From Pseudomonas putida (GTDB lineage Bacteria; Pseudomonadota; Gammaproteobacteria; Pseudomonadales; Pseudomonadaceae), in the NCBI RefSeq assembly GCF_001976065.1, contig NZ_MNAH01000001.1:973952-1037951 (forward strand): a DNA stretch of 64,000 nt. Direction: 5' to 3'. The notes under the pieces are model-generated. The model made no database searches. It was given only the letters and a program-made list of their open reading frames with translations, and was not told the origin of the DNA. The stretch's first letter is position 1. The number at the start of each line of letters is the position of its first letter. Shown here one piece after another: positions 17,583 to 24,835 of this stretch. Both the position numbers and the translations under genes were made by a program.

Positions 17583-17607
17583 AAAGCCCGCTGAAGAAGC
17601 GGGCTTT
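17583..17607. terminator. Bidirectional terminator between DUF1654 and repressor genes
   Basis: Ten-bp stem (AAAGCCCGCT / AGCGGGCTTT) with a five-nt loop and A-run/T-run flanks, between convergent genes. Confidence 0.8.
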
Positions 17608-17623
17608 GACTTGTAGAGATCGG

Positions 17624-18472
17624 TCAGGCTTTTCTGGCGTTCCAGATCAGCAACACCTTCGCGTGAATGGTTACGTCATCGATCCGGGCTGTCTGGTTTT
17701 CATAGTGCGGGTTGTCAGAGATAAGCCGGTAATGTTCTTCGTCGAGGCGCATGATCCGCTTGATATAAAGCTCGTTATGCCAGGTCAAAACGTAGATTCC
17801 TTCTCCGATGAAATCCCGCACTCCTTTATCGACAATGACCAAATCCTTGTCATTAATGGTGCCTTCCATGCTCTGGCCCCATCCATTGATCATCCCCAGA
17901 GATGTCTTGGACGTATATGTGATGCCTTTTTCGCGCAGGATTTCCTCGCGCACCACCAGATTTCGAACAACCTCCGTATAGTCCGGTGGAACCTGGCCAT
18001 GGCCCATGGCAGCTCGAATGTCGTACTGAGGGATGACGATCTCGTCATTGGTCGGGCGTAGGCTTGCGATGCTCACCGAGAGTTGATGGGGCAGCCCATC
18101 GTCAGGTTCTTCGGCAGCGGCGACAATTCGATCCCGTGCCTCAATCGAAAGCCCCTTCACTTTTCCAAGCATTCGTTTTACTTGGTCTGCGGCCGATGAA
18201 TTTGATTCTGCGGCCTGCGCTGTGATGATCTCTTTCGGACCAGGACCAACCGACTCATCGTCGGTCGGTAGAGAGTCAAACCACCCCCTGGGCAGCTTCT
18301 CAACCACCTCAATCCGGCGAGCTACGTCATCGCCCAAATTCTTGGCGGTCTTTTCCGAAAGGATTTGGCTCAAGTGCGCAGGCGCCATCCCCCAGCGCTC
18401 GGCACAGGCGCCTTTTTTTTGATCGCCGATCAAATTGATCAATTGGCGTTTGCGAATCGCGTAGATATCCAT
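17624..18472 (-). CDS. cI: CI-type repressor with S24/LexA peptidase domain
   Basis: 282 residues from ATG 18472; a GTG at 18517 would add 15 codons but would place an operator inside the gene. N-terminal helix-turn-helix (CAERWGMAPAHLSQILSEKT, ~25-45), a linker with DIRAAMGHG as probable self-cleavage region, then an S24 serine peptidase fold with nucleophile Ser in GWGQSMEG and general-base Lys in ELYIKRI. RecA-stimulated autocleavage is therefore expected to link induction to DNA damage. It holds the lysogenic state by binding the TTAGC-N5-GCTAA sites on both sides. Confidence 0.92.
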   Translation of the reverse strand: MDIYAIRKRQLINLIGDQKKGACAERWGMAPAHLSQILSEKTAKNLGDDVARRIEVVEKLPRGWFDSLPTDDESVGPGPKEIITAQAAESNSSAADQVKRMLGKVKGLSIEARDRIVAAAEEPDDGLPHQLSVSIASLRPTNDEIVIPQYDIRAAMGHGQVPPDYTEVVRNLVVREEILREKGITYTSKTSLGMINGWGQSMEGTINDKDLVIVDKGVRDFIGEGIYVLTWHNELYIKRIMRLDEEHYRLISDNPHYENQTARIDDVTIHAKVLLIWNARKA

Positions 18473-18492
18473 GCGAGCAAGAATGCCATTCT

Positions 18493-18556
18493 TTAGCTCA
18501 ATGCTAAATGTGCTCACAGCTAAATATTCCTTGCTCTGATATTAGCCCTAAGCTAA
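18493..18556. promoter_or_regulatory. Right operator cluster between repressor and Cro-like gene
   Basis: Two perfect TTAGC-N5-GCTAA dyads, 18493-18507 (spacer TCAAT) and 18542-18556 (spacer CCTAA), plus a half-site at 18519-18523. They overlap the divergent promoters of the repressor and the Cro-like gene, as OR does in lambda. Confidence 0.75.
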
Positions 18557-18584
18557 ATTTCTCCTACGTATTAGGAGAACCCCT

Positions 18585-18845
18585 ATGAATGACCACTTGC
18601 GAGATTGGCTCGCCAGCGCAACAGCCGACCGACGTCAGCTGGTAGCCGAAGCAGCGAAGACCACCGTCGGACATCTCTGGCAGCTTGCTGGCGGTCATCG
18701 GAAAGCATCTGCCGAACTTGCCGAGCGTCTTCAAGACGCCTCTGACGGCGAGATCACTATCGCTGGTTTGCGGCCTGACCTTATTGAGCTCGCCCACAAG
18801 GTGCTTCGCGTTGCCGAAGCCCACCCAAAAAAGTCTGCGGCATAG
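18585..18845 (+). CDS. Cro-like small regulator
   Basis: 86 residues. Helix-turn-helix pattern AEAAKTTVGHLWQLAGGHRKASAELAERLQ, resembling YdaS/Cro-type proteins. Strong TAGGAG ribosome site. Divergent from the CI-type repressor across the right operators, first gene of the rightward early operon; predicted to oppose CI. Confidence 0.75.
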   Translation: MNDHLRDWLASATADRRQLVAEAAKTTVGHLWQLAGGHRKASAELAERLQDASDGEITIAGLRPDLIELAHKVLRVAEAHPKKSAA

Positions 18846-18853
18846 CGGGGGCT

Positions 18854-18967
18854 GTGCCTACCACCGAAAACACGCTGGAGCGATTGGAAGCCATGCAGCA
18901 CCACCTCGATTTACTCAAGGAAGACCTTGAAGGGATTCGGGAAGACCTTCGGAACGTAGAGAAATAG
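18854..18967 (+). CDS. 37-residue predicted coiled-coil peptide (GTG start)
   Basis: GTG at 18854, 8 bp after the Cro-like stop, with a GCGGGGG stretch just upstream. The peptide is almost entirely one amphipathic helix with leucine heptads (LERLEAMQHHLDLLKEDL). Position and tight spacing suggest co-translation with the Cro-like gene. Small enough to be missed by annotation; could be a dimer-disrupting micro-protein (inference). Confidence 0.45.
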   Translation: MPTTENTLERLEAMQHHLDLLKEDLEGIREDLRNVEK

Positions 18968-19085
18968 CCTGAAGGCCCATTGGCGACAGTATCGAATTTG
19001 GCGGGGATTCGAGGTAGTGCACCTGAATAGCTGTTGATTCATCCAGTAGAAAAGACCTACCAGGAAGACCATTAGGAGAACGGAA

Positions 19086-19184
19086 ATGGACGGCAACACA
19101 ACAGGACGCATGGGGACATTGAACGCTGAGGGCAGTAGCTCAGTCGGCGGGATTGGTCGCGTCTGCGGAAAAGTAATCGCCTGA
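19086..19184 (+). CDS. 32-residue glycine/serine-rich micro-ORF
   Basis: ATG at 19086 with a near-ideal AGGAGAACGG ribosome site. Peptide: MDGNTTGRMGTLNAEGSSS and on to a VCGKVIA end. No family. The strong translation signal, in-operon position and following terminator are the only arguments that it is real. Confidence 0.35.
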   Translation: MDGNTTGRMGTLNAEGSSSVGGIGRVCGKVIA

Positions 19185-19200
19185 ATCGCAGGCACAAAAA

Positions 19201-19220
19201 AGCCGGGCTGCAACCCGGCT
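19201..19220 (+). terminator. Early rightward terminator (tR1-like)
   Basis: Stem AGCCGGG / CCCGGCT with a six-nt loop, followed by CTTTC rather than a long T-run and preceded by six A. It lies between the Cro-like module and the antirepressor gene, the place of tR1 in lambdoid phages. Confidence 0.6.
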
Positions 19221-19251
19221 CTTTCAAAACGCAAAACACTGAGGGGCCATT

Positions 19252-19956
19252 ATGAACACGATCGTCGCTCCAAGCAATACAGTCACCATGTCGAGCCGTG
19301 AGATCGCCAATCTCACTGGCAAGCAGCATAAGGACGTCATCCGTGACATTCGCGTGATGCGCAAGGCGCTGGCCGGAGATGGCGCAGATCTGCGCCATCT
19401 CCAAGTGGTTAATGATTCACGCGGTTACACCGCCGAATTCCAGCTTGACCGCGTCCTGACTGAAACCCTGTTGACCGGCTACAGCATCCCGCTTCGTCAT
19501 CGTGTCGTGACACGTTTGGGCGAACTCGAAAACGTGTCACGACAGGTTGTCACGGTTCCGCAAACTCTCCCCGAAGCCCTCCGACTTGCCGCAGATCTCG
19601 CAGACAAGAACGGCGAGCTTCAGCGCCTGATTTCAGTTCAAGCCCCAAAGGTCGCCGCTATCAACAGGCTCGCTGCAGCTGGTGGCGCGATCTGCATCAC
19701 TGACGCAGCCAAGCAGCTTGGTATGGCTCCTACGCGCCTGTTCGCCTGGCTGGAACAGCACCGCTGGATCTTCCGGCGACGCGCGTGCAAGCGCTGGGTT
19801 GCCTATCAGCCGCGCATCACCTCGGGTCACATGACCCACAAAGTCACAGCCCTCAAGCCGGATCCTGAAACCGGAATCGAGCGGGCTGCCTTCGACCCTA
19901 TGGTCACCCCGAAAGGCCTAACCCGCCTCGCTGAACTTCTGCAGGAGGCCGCGTAA
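19252..19956 (+). CDS. Phage antirepressor, Rha-type N-terminus with KilAC C-terminus
   Basis: 234 residues. The N-terminal ~100 residues match Rha family regulators (MSSREIANLTGKQHKDVIRDI, SRGYTAEFQLDR). The C-terminal ~110 match the KilAC/ANT DNA-binding domain (ITDAAKQLGMAPTRLFAWL, WIFRRRACKRWVAY, VTPKGLTRLAELL). Expected to counter the CI repressor or modulate the switch. The stop overlaps the next start by one base. Confidence 0.85.
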   Translation: MNTIVAPSNTVTMSSREIANLTGKQHKDVIRDIRVMRKALAGDGADLRHLQVVNDSRGYTAEFQLDRVLTETLLTGYSIPLRHRVVTRLGELENVSRQVVTVPQTLPEALRLAADLADKNGELQRLISVQAPKVAAINRLAAAGGAICITDAAKQLGMAPTRLFAWLEQHRWIFRRRACKRWVAYQPRITSGHMTHKVTALKPDPETGIERAAFDPMVTPKGLTRLAELLQEAA

Positions 19957-20705
19957 TGGCCGGCGACTGGATCAAATTCGAACTCACCACCCTGGACAAG
20001 CCTGAGGTTTGCCAGATTGCGGACTTGGCCGATATCGATCCTGACGCGGTCGTCGGCAAGCTGATGCGTGTGTGGGGATGGTTCGACCAACAAACCGAAA
20101 GTGGTAACGCTCCGAGCGTTAGCAAAAAGTTACTTGATCGTCTCGTCGGCGTTATCGGTTTCTGCGAACACATGAAATCGGTCGCCTGGATGATCGAGGC
20201 CGAGGGTGTGATCAGTCTTCCGCATTTCGAGCGGCACAACGGGAAGACCGCTAAAAACAGGCTTCTCACGGCAAAACGCGTTGCGAATCACAAAGCGAGT
20301 AACGGTAAAAGTAACGCTGCGAACGTTAGCGGTGCGTTACCTAAAGAAGATGTAGAGAAGAATAAAGAACCTCTCTCTGCGCAGGAGTCGGTCGATCCTC
20401 GCATGCCCAGCGAAATGACCCTCGACTGGGCGCCGGATGCAAAACTGCTGAAAACTTACGCCTTGCATCGCGGCCTATCCCTTGACCTGTTCACTGAGCA
20501 AGTCCGCGTCGCATTCACTGGTCACTACGAACCTCAGCACCAGGTCAACACCCAGGCCGAGTGGGTGAGCATGCTGGTCAAGTGGGTGAACAACGACAAG
20601 GCGCGGTCAGCAGCTTCGAATGTGACCACGCTCAAGCCTAGGCAGGCCCCGGCTTCTGACTTTGACGATGACGACACTGAATGGCAGAACGGGGTGAAGT
20701 CATGA
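19956..20705 (+). CDS. DnaT-like replication protein (lambda O position)
   Basis: 249 residues. The N-terminal half is winged-helix-like (WIKFELTTLDKPEVCQIADL, VVGKLMRVWGWFDQQ). The C-terminal half matches the DnaT-like ssDNA-binding domain (TLDWAPDAKLLKTYALHRG, EWVSMLVKWV), with an acidic tail. Likely binds the phage origin and helps load helicase together with the next gene, with which it overlaps by 4 bp. The central serine/asparagine/lysine-rich linker may span iteron DNA. Confidence 0.8.
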   Translation: MAGDWIKFELTTLDKPEVCQIADLADIDPDAVVGKLMRVWGWFDQQTESGNAPSVSKKLLDRLVGVIGFCEHMKSVAWMIEAEGVISLPHFERHNGKTAKNRLLTAKRVANHKASNGKSNAANVSGALPKEDVEKNKEPLSAQESVDPRMPSEMTLDWAPDAKLLKTYALHRGLSLDLFTEQVRVAFTGHYEPQHQVNTQAEWVSMLVKWVNNDKARSAASNVTTLKPRQAPASDFDDDDTEWQNGVKS

Positions 20706-21385
20706 AAGCCGTCTCTGTGATTGCCCAAGGCCTGTGGACCAAAGCCCAGTCTGGTGAGTTCATCGCTGCCGAAGACGCTTCGCCAGTAGCCACTGAAACC
20801 AACAGCACCCTGGTCACGGCCATCAACGAACTGTTCAAAGAGCTGCGTTCGATCCGCTCGGCGTGGCGCCAGGCATGGCCGGACAAGGAAACCTATCAGG
20901 CTTCGAAGCGCCAATGGTTTCAGGCTTTTCTGGAGGAAGGCATCTGCACCCAGGGCCAAATCGATTTCGGCATGGCCCAGGTGCGCAAGCAGCCCGGTGA
21001 TTTCATCCCGAGCCCTGGACAGTTCATCGAGTGGTGCAAGCCGACCCCTGAAATGCTCGGTCTGCCCCCGCTTGCCGCCGCACACCGGGAAGCATGCCGT
21101 AACGCTCACCCGGGCATGGCCGGGCAGGGTAAATGGTCGCATGACGCGGTGTGGCACACGGCCAAGGAATGCGGTTTCGAAAGCCTGAACAAACTGGACA
21201 CGTCGCTCAGCCTGAAGCTGTTCGAGCGCAACTACACCATCACCATTCGCCGTCTGCTGGCTGGCCTTCCGCTCCAGCCAATGCCCAAAGCGCTGCCAGC
21301 GCGAACCGTGGTAAAGGCGACGCCCGAAGTTGGCCTGGGCGCACTTGCACAGCTGCGCGCCACGCTGGGAGGTACCCGTGCCTAA
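20702..21385 (+). CDS. Replication protein P-like helicase loader
   Basis: 227 residues from ATG 20702 (ATGA overlap). Resembles lambda P family proteins: INELFKELRSIRSAWRQAWP near residue 40-60, a WFQAFLEEG segment, PSPGQFIEWCKP and a C-terminal LFERNYTITIRRLLAG. It would recruit host DnaB to the origin. No helicase is encoded nearby, which agrees with reliance on host DnaB. Confidence 0.8.
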   Translation: MKAVSVIAQGLWTKAQSGEFIAAEDASPVATETNSTLVTAINELFKELRSIRSAWRQAWPDKETYQASKRQWFQAFLEEGICTQGQIDFGMAQVRKQPGDFIPSPGQFIEWCKPTPEMLGLPPLAAAHREACRNAHPGMAGQGKWSHDAVWHTAKECGFESLNKLDTSLSLKLFERNYTITIRRLLAGLPLQPMPKALPARTVVKATPEVGLGALAQLRATLGGTRA

Positions 21386-21587
21386 CCCTTATCTCGCTCC
21401 GACCAAACCAGCCGAGTACCGCTTTGCCGTGCACAGCTGCGGCTACAAGTGGGACCTTGGCTACCAGCCGGACCGCGCAGTGGCGTTGTTTGCGGACTCG
21501 GCAGCAGCTCTGCGGTTCGGCCAGTCGATGTGGCCATCCACCTGCGAAGTCATCGATATCACTACGGGAGAGCGGGTATGCGCGTGA
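21378..21587 (+). CDS. Hypothetical early protein (69 residues, GTG start)
   Basis: GTG at 21378 with GGGAGG ribosome site, overlapping the P-like stop by 8 bp. Aromatic small protein (YRFAVHSCGYKWDLGYQPD) ending CEVIDITTGERV. No family recognised; part of the overlapping early cluster. Confidence 0.6.
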   Translation: MPNPYLAPTKPAEYRFAVHSCGYKWDLGYQPDRAVALFADSAAALRFGQSMWPSTCEVIDITTGERVCA

Positions 21588-21880
21588 CCTCCAAGAAACT
21601 CCGCGCCTCGGCCAACGGCCAGGAATGCGCCGTCCGCCTGCCGGGCACCTGCAACTTCAACCCAGCCACGACTGTTCTTGCGCATTTACCGTGCGGGCAA
21701 AAGGGCGTGGGTATGAAGGGCTTCGACACCGTCGCGGTGTATGCGTGCAGCGCCTGCCACGACGTCATCGACGGCCGCGGGGTCGGCGATGTTGATTGGC
21801 AGGACATGCCGCGCGCGATCGCCGAAACACATGAGGCCTTGATTCGGGCCGGAATACTCACTGTGAAGGGGGCTGCATGA
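21578..21880 (+). CDS. YbcO-like (DUF1364) putative nuclease
   Basis: 100 residues from ATG 21578, preceded by GGGAG. Matches the YbcO/Ref-like HNH-related family: ANGQECAVRLPGTCN, TTVLAHLPCG, ACSACHDVIDGRG. The Cys/His set forms a zinc-bound nuclease core. Found in the nin region of lambdoid phages; probably acts in phage recombination or DNA processing. Confidence 0.8.
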   Translation: MRVTSKKLRASANGQECAVRLPGTCNFNPATTVLAHLPCGQKGVGMKGFDTVAVYACSACHDVIDGRGVGDVDWQDMPRAIAETHEALIRAGILTVKGAA

Positions 21881-21990
21881 TTGACCCAATGACTTTGCTC
21901 GTCCTGATGATCCTTGCCTGCTGGGTGCTCCGCGAGGCGTGCGGTGTTATTGATCGCCGGCAGCGCCGGGCGCGGGGTGACCGTCGATGA
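21877..21990 (+). CDS. 37-residue single-pass membrane micro-protein
   Basis: ATG 21877 overlaps the upstream stop (ATGA), and its own stop overlaps the next start (ATGA), so it is fully embedded in the translation chain. It has one hydrophobic helix (MTLLVLMILACWVLREACGV) and a very basic tail (RRQRRARGDRR), giving a clear N-out/C-in topology. Function unknown. Confidence 0.6.
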   Translation: MIDPMTLLVLMILACWVLREACGVIDRRQRRARGDRR

Positions 21991-22403
21991 AGTCCTTCAC
22001 CTTGAAGCCTGTACGCGCAAAACGCATCGACCATGAAGGCCTCGAGCAGGCCGCGCTGATGGCGGAGCTGTGGGCGCGGGTGCCCGTGGTTGCCGACCTG
22101 ATCTATCACGTCCCGAACGGAGGGCACCGGGTGAAAGCCGTTGCCGCGAAGTTGAAGGCCCAGGGCGTCAAGGCAGGCATCCCGGACTTGAAGCTACCAA
22201 TGGCTCGCGGCGGATATTTCGGCCTGTACATCGAGTTCAAGGCCACGCCGCCGTATGACGCCGCGATCTCGGCCAGCCAGCACGAACGCATTCGCAAACT
22301 GAACGACCAGGGTTACCTCGCTGTGGTCTGCCGTGGGCATTTCGATGCGATGGAACAGATCCGCGCCTACCTTCGCATGGCACCGACAGTGGTGGCTGCA
22401 TGA
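21987..22403 (+). CDS. VRR-NUC domain nuclease
   Basis: 138 residues. VRR-NUC (PD-(D/E)XK) features: YHVPNGGHR, the GIPDLKLP core with catalytic Asp, YIEFKA supplying the E-x-K pair, and a C-terminal VVCRGHFDAMEQIR helix. Phage versions are thought to act on branched DNA in place of RusA/NinG resolvases. Overlapping starts on both sides show operon membership. Confidence 0.88.
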   Translation: MKSFTLKPVRAKRIDHEGLEQAALMAELWARVPVVADLIYHVPNGGHRVKAVAAKLKAQGVKAGIPDLKLPMARGGYFGLYIEFKATPPYDAAISASQHERIRKLNDQGYLAVVCRGHFDAMEQIRAYLRMAPTVVAA

Positions 22404-22672
22404 GTCATCAATTCAATTCGGGCGATCTGGCTCTGACACTCACCTCTGGCTTTGGATTCGCCGCGATGACCACGGTAAAGCTCGATGTTTTCCTGCGCAA
22501 GGGTCAGACCGCTCAAGAACCAGATGGCCGATTGTTCACTCCGAAATTCGACGGCTGGGTGATCTATCGCGATGACGTGGATGGCTCGGGGTTCTTTCGT
22601 CCTAAGCACCTGATGCCACTGCGCGGTGACTTCGCCCCAGAACAGCAGAAGTCGCGAGAGGTGTCCGCATGA
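22400..22672 (+). CDS. Hypothetical early protein (90 residues)
   Basis: Small soluble beta-rich protein (SGDLALTLTSGFGF, KLDVFLRKGQTAQEP), ATGA-coupled at both ends. No family assigned. Confidence 0.6.
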   Translation: MSHQFNSGDLALTLTSGFGFAAMTTVKLDVFLRKGQTAQEPDGRLFTPKFDGWVIYRDDVDGSGFFRPKHLMPLRGDFAPEQQKSREVSA

Positions 22673-23949
22673 GCGAAACGATGCTGACCACCTTTTCGGA
22701 TGCCGAGATCCGCCGGCAGGCCGATAACCTCCACGTACGAGACATGCGCGACGCGCGGTACCCGGGCGTGTATTTCCGTTTTCACCAAAATCGCCAACGC
22801 GGGTCGTGGCACCTGGTGGTCGGCAAAAAGTGGGAGAAGATCGCCGGCTTCCCGGAGTTGCCGGTGAAAGGCCTGATCAGTGCGCTGCCGAAGATCCGTG
22901 AGCGCCTGGCTGCTGACCCGAAAGCTTCGGCTGCCGCCGGCACGCTGCAAACGGTTGGCCAGTTGCTGGACTGGTTCATGGTCCGCCAATCGACTGAGCG
23001 GAGCCTGTCGGCCAAGCGCCGGGCCACCAACACCTCGATCATCACCTGCCACCTCAAGCCACGCCTTAGTGATCTGCTGGTGGACGAAATCGACCGGTCA
23101 TCCCTGGACAAGCAGGTGATGTGGCCGATGCAAGCCGAAATGTCGTTGTCCTATGTCCGTCTGATGTGGGGCGTGCTGGTGGTCGCTTTCCGCCAGGCCG
23201 AGAAGTTGCGCCTGATCGCCAAGAATCCCATCGCCGGGTTCAAGTTCACCGATTTCACGAAGGCCCGCATCTTGCCGAAGCCGTCCCGCTTGCGCGCCGT
23301 GCAGCTGGAGGAAGTCATCGAACAACTGGCCGGCGGCTTCGATCAGCACCCGCAAGACTGCATGCTGGCTCTGATGATGCTCTGCCATGGCACCCGGGTC
23401 GGGGAAACTCGCATGGCCCGGTGGGCACACCTGACCCTGGGTGAGCAGGGCGAGTGGTTCATCCCGGCCGAGAACACCAAGACCCGTTGCGAGCATCGGT
23501 TGCCGATCACCCACCAGGTCTGCGCGCTGCTCGAGCGGTACCGGGATTGGCAGTCGGCCAAAGGCTACAAAGGCGCCTACCTGTTCCAAGCGCGGAACCG
23601 TGGGCCGATCAGCGACAGCCAGGCGTGTGCCGTGTTCACCCGGTTGGGCAAGGGCGAATGGACCAGCCACGACCTGCGCAAGGTGGCCCGTACCGGCTGG
23701 ACAGACCTCGGTGTCGACTTCCTGATTGGCGAGATGCTGGTGAACCATACGATGACCCGCAACGTGCAGACCTACATCCACACGTCCGCCGAACATCTCA
23801 AGCGCGAAGCCCTGAACAAGTGGCACGAATGGTTAGACGGGAAGGGCTTCTACCTGATTCACCGCTCGACCATGACTAGAAACGGAAATTCGCAGAATGC
23901 CGTCGAGGCCTTTAATGGCGCGGCTTCTAGCCAAATCAAGAATCCATAA
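22669..23949 (+). CDS. Second tyrosine recombinase within the early region
   Basis: 426 residues. N-terminal SAM-like core-binding region (~100-210) and full catalytic domain: Arg in CHGTRVGETR (~247), the SHDLRKVART His-x-x-Arg block (~330), VNHTMTRNVQTYIH with the second His and the nucleophile Tyr (~362). All five core residues appear present. It is not next to an att site and cannot be the lysogeny integrase; it lies where lambdoid phages carry nin recombination genes. Candidate roles are resolution of phage multimers or host recombination, both inferred. Confidence 0.85.
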   Translation: MSETMLTTFSDAEIRRQADNLHVRDMRDARYPGVYFRFHQNRQRGSWHLVVGKKWEKIAGFPELPVKGLISALPKIRERLAADPKASAAAGTLQTVGQLLDWFMVRQSTERSLSAKRRATNTSIITCHLKPRLSDLLVDEIDRSSLDKQVMWPMQAEMSLSYVRLMWGVLVVAFRQAEKLRLIAKNPIAGFKFTDFTKARILPKPSRLRAVQLEEVIEQLAGGFDQHPQDCMLALMMLCHGTRVGETRMARWAHLTLGEQGEWFIPAENTKTRCEHRLPITHQVCALLERYRDWQSAKGYKGAYLFQARNRGPISDSQACAVFTRLGKGEWTSHDLRKVARTGWTDLGVDFLIGEMLVNHTMTRNVQTYIHTSAEHLKREALNKWHEWLDGKGFYLIHRSTMTRNGNSQNAVEAFNGAASSQIKNP

Positions 23950-23965
23950 AAGGCGAGGTTTAAAA

Positions 23966-24286
23966 ATGGAAAAAAGGACTCACGGGCCCGCCTTCAAGGC
24001 TCAGCAGCTTGAGTTGGCCGTGTGCCAGACCTGCTGCGGCAAGGCGTTCATCAAGGGCGTTTTCCACGATCTGTTCTGCGTCCAGTGCAACGCCTCCGGG
24101 TGGGTTGAGGCAGGCACGGGCTACGCCTTGTCGTTGGAGTTCCTGGTTACGCACTTGAGCTTGAAGTTGCAGCAGGCCCAGCAGCAGATCGAATTATTGG
24201 AGCGCGGAGTCCCGACTGGTCCCGTAGCTCAGTACACACAAAACAACCGCCGCGGTGCCGGCGGTTCGAATTTCACTGGGGATTAA
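23966..24286 (+). CDS. Zinc-ribbon protein (106 residues)
   Basis: ATG 23966 chosen for the GAGG-type site; an earlier in-frame start lies inside the recombinase gene. Two CxxC pairs (CQTCCGKAF and FCVQCNASGW, ~20-50) form a zinc ribbon followed by a helix rich in Gln (QQAQQQIELLE). Possibly a small transcription-related factor next to the antiterminator. Function unknown. Confidence 0.6.
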   Translation: MEKRTHGPAFKAQQLELAVCQTCCGKAFIKGVFHDLFCVQCNASGWVEAGTGYALSLEFLVTHLSLKLQQAQQQIELLERGVPTGPVAQYTQNNRRGAGGSNFTGD

Positions 24287-24301
24287 AGGAAGGGGACAGT
24301 C

Positions 24302-24691
24302 ATGATGATTCGCAAGCCGGCTACACGACCATTAGGGGACACTGAATACTTGCTGGAGCAGTGGGGATGGTGGCGTATGGACGGTATGGGGGTTCCAGGG
24401 TACGTTTCACCAGCATTAGGGATTATGCGTCAGGCAACGCCTCAGGTTTCTGCAAGTATTAGTTACTGCATTACCGATGATTGGGCTCTCGCCATTGATG
24501 AGGCTGTGGCTAGGCTCACTCGTCGCGATCAACAGATAGGCGATATCGTTTGGTTGTATTTCGGGGCTAAGTGGCCAATGGCTAGAGTTGGGAAGCATTA
24601 TGGTATTAGTGAAGGTAAAACACGTGAGTTGGTACGCGCCGGTTCCGCCTGGGTTGACGGTGCATTAAGTTCGATGCGGCAGGTCGCTTGA
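24302..24691 (+). CDS. Antitermination protein Q-like late regulator
   Basis: 129 residues. Matches the phage Q family of the phage-21/82 kind: LLEQWGWWRMDGM, GYVSPALGIM, an IGDIVWLYFG segment and a helix-turn-helix near the C-terminus (MARVGKHYGISEGKTRELVR). It should modify RNA polymerase at the late promoter to read through terminators into lysis and structural genes. Two tandem terminators lie before the holin gene. Confidence 0.82.
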   Translation: MMIRKPATRPLGDTEYLLEQWGWWRMDGMGVPGYVSPALGIMRQATPQVSASISYCITDDWALAIDEAVARLTRRDQQIGDIVWLYFGAKWPMARVGKHYGISEGKTRELVRAGSAWVDGALSSMRQVA

Positions 24692-24759
24692 AGAATTATT
24701 GTGGTTTTCTACAAGTATTTCATAAGTTGAATTGTTTTGGGTTGAAATATATTTAATAC

Positions 24760-24787
24760 GTAGCTGTCGGGTCGGGCCGGCAGCTAC
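24760..24787 (+). terminator. Hairpin after Q
   Basis: Eleven-bp stem (GTAGCTGTCGG / CCGGCAGCTAC, one G-T pair) followed by a short TTT. Between Q and the convergent HNH gene; modest terminator or late-promoter region element. Confidence 0.55.
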
Positions 24788-24835
24788 TTTGTCCGGAAAA
24801 ATCCTGAGGCCGTGGTGCTTTAAATGTATTGTTTG

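Noticed and set aside
19130..19175. TAGCTCAGTCGG resembling a tRNA D-arm
   Set aside because: No anticodon or T-arm follows and no acceptor stem forms; it lies inside a micro-ORF.
18911..19234. Minus-strand 107-codon frame with a hydrophobic segment
   Set aside because: Opposes the two micro-ORFs and a terminator in the early rightward leader; no start signals.
24222..24284. tRNA-like signals (GTAGCTCAGT and GGTTCGAAT) about 40 nt apart
   Set aside because: The stretch is too short for a tRNA, the D- and T-stems have no pairing partners, and it is the 3' end of the zinc-ribbon gene.
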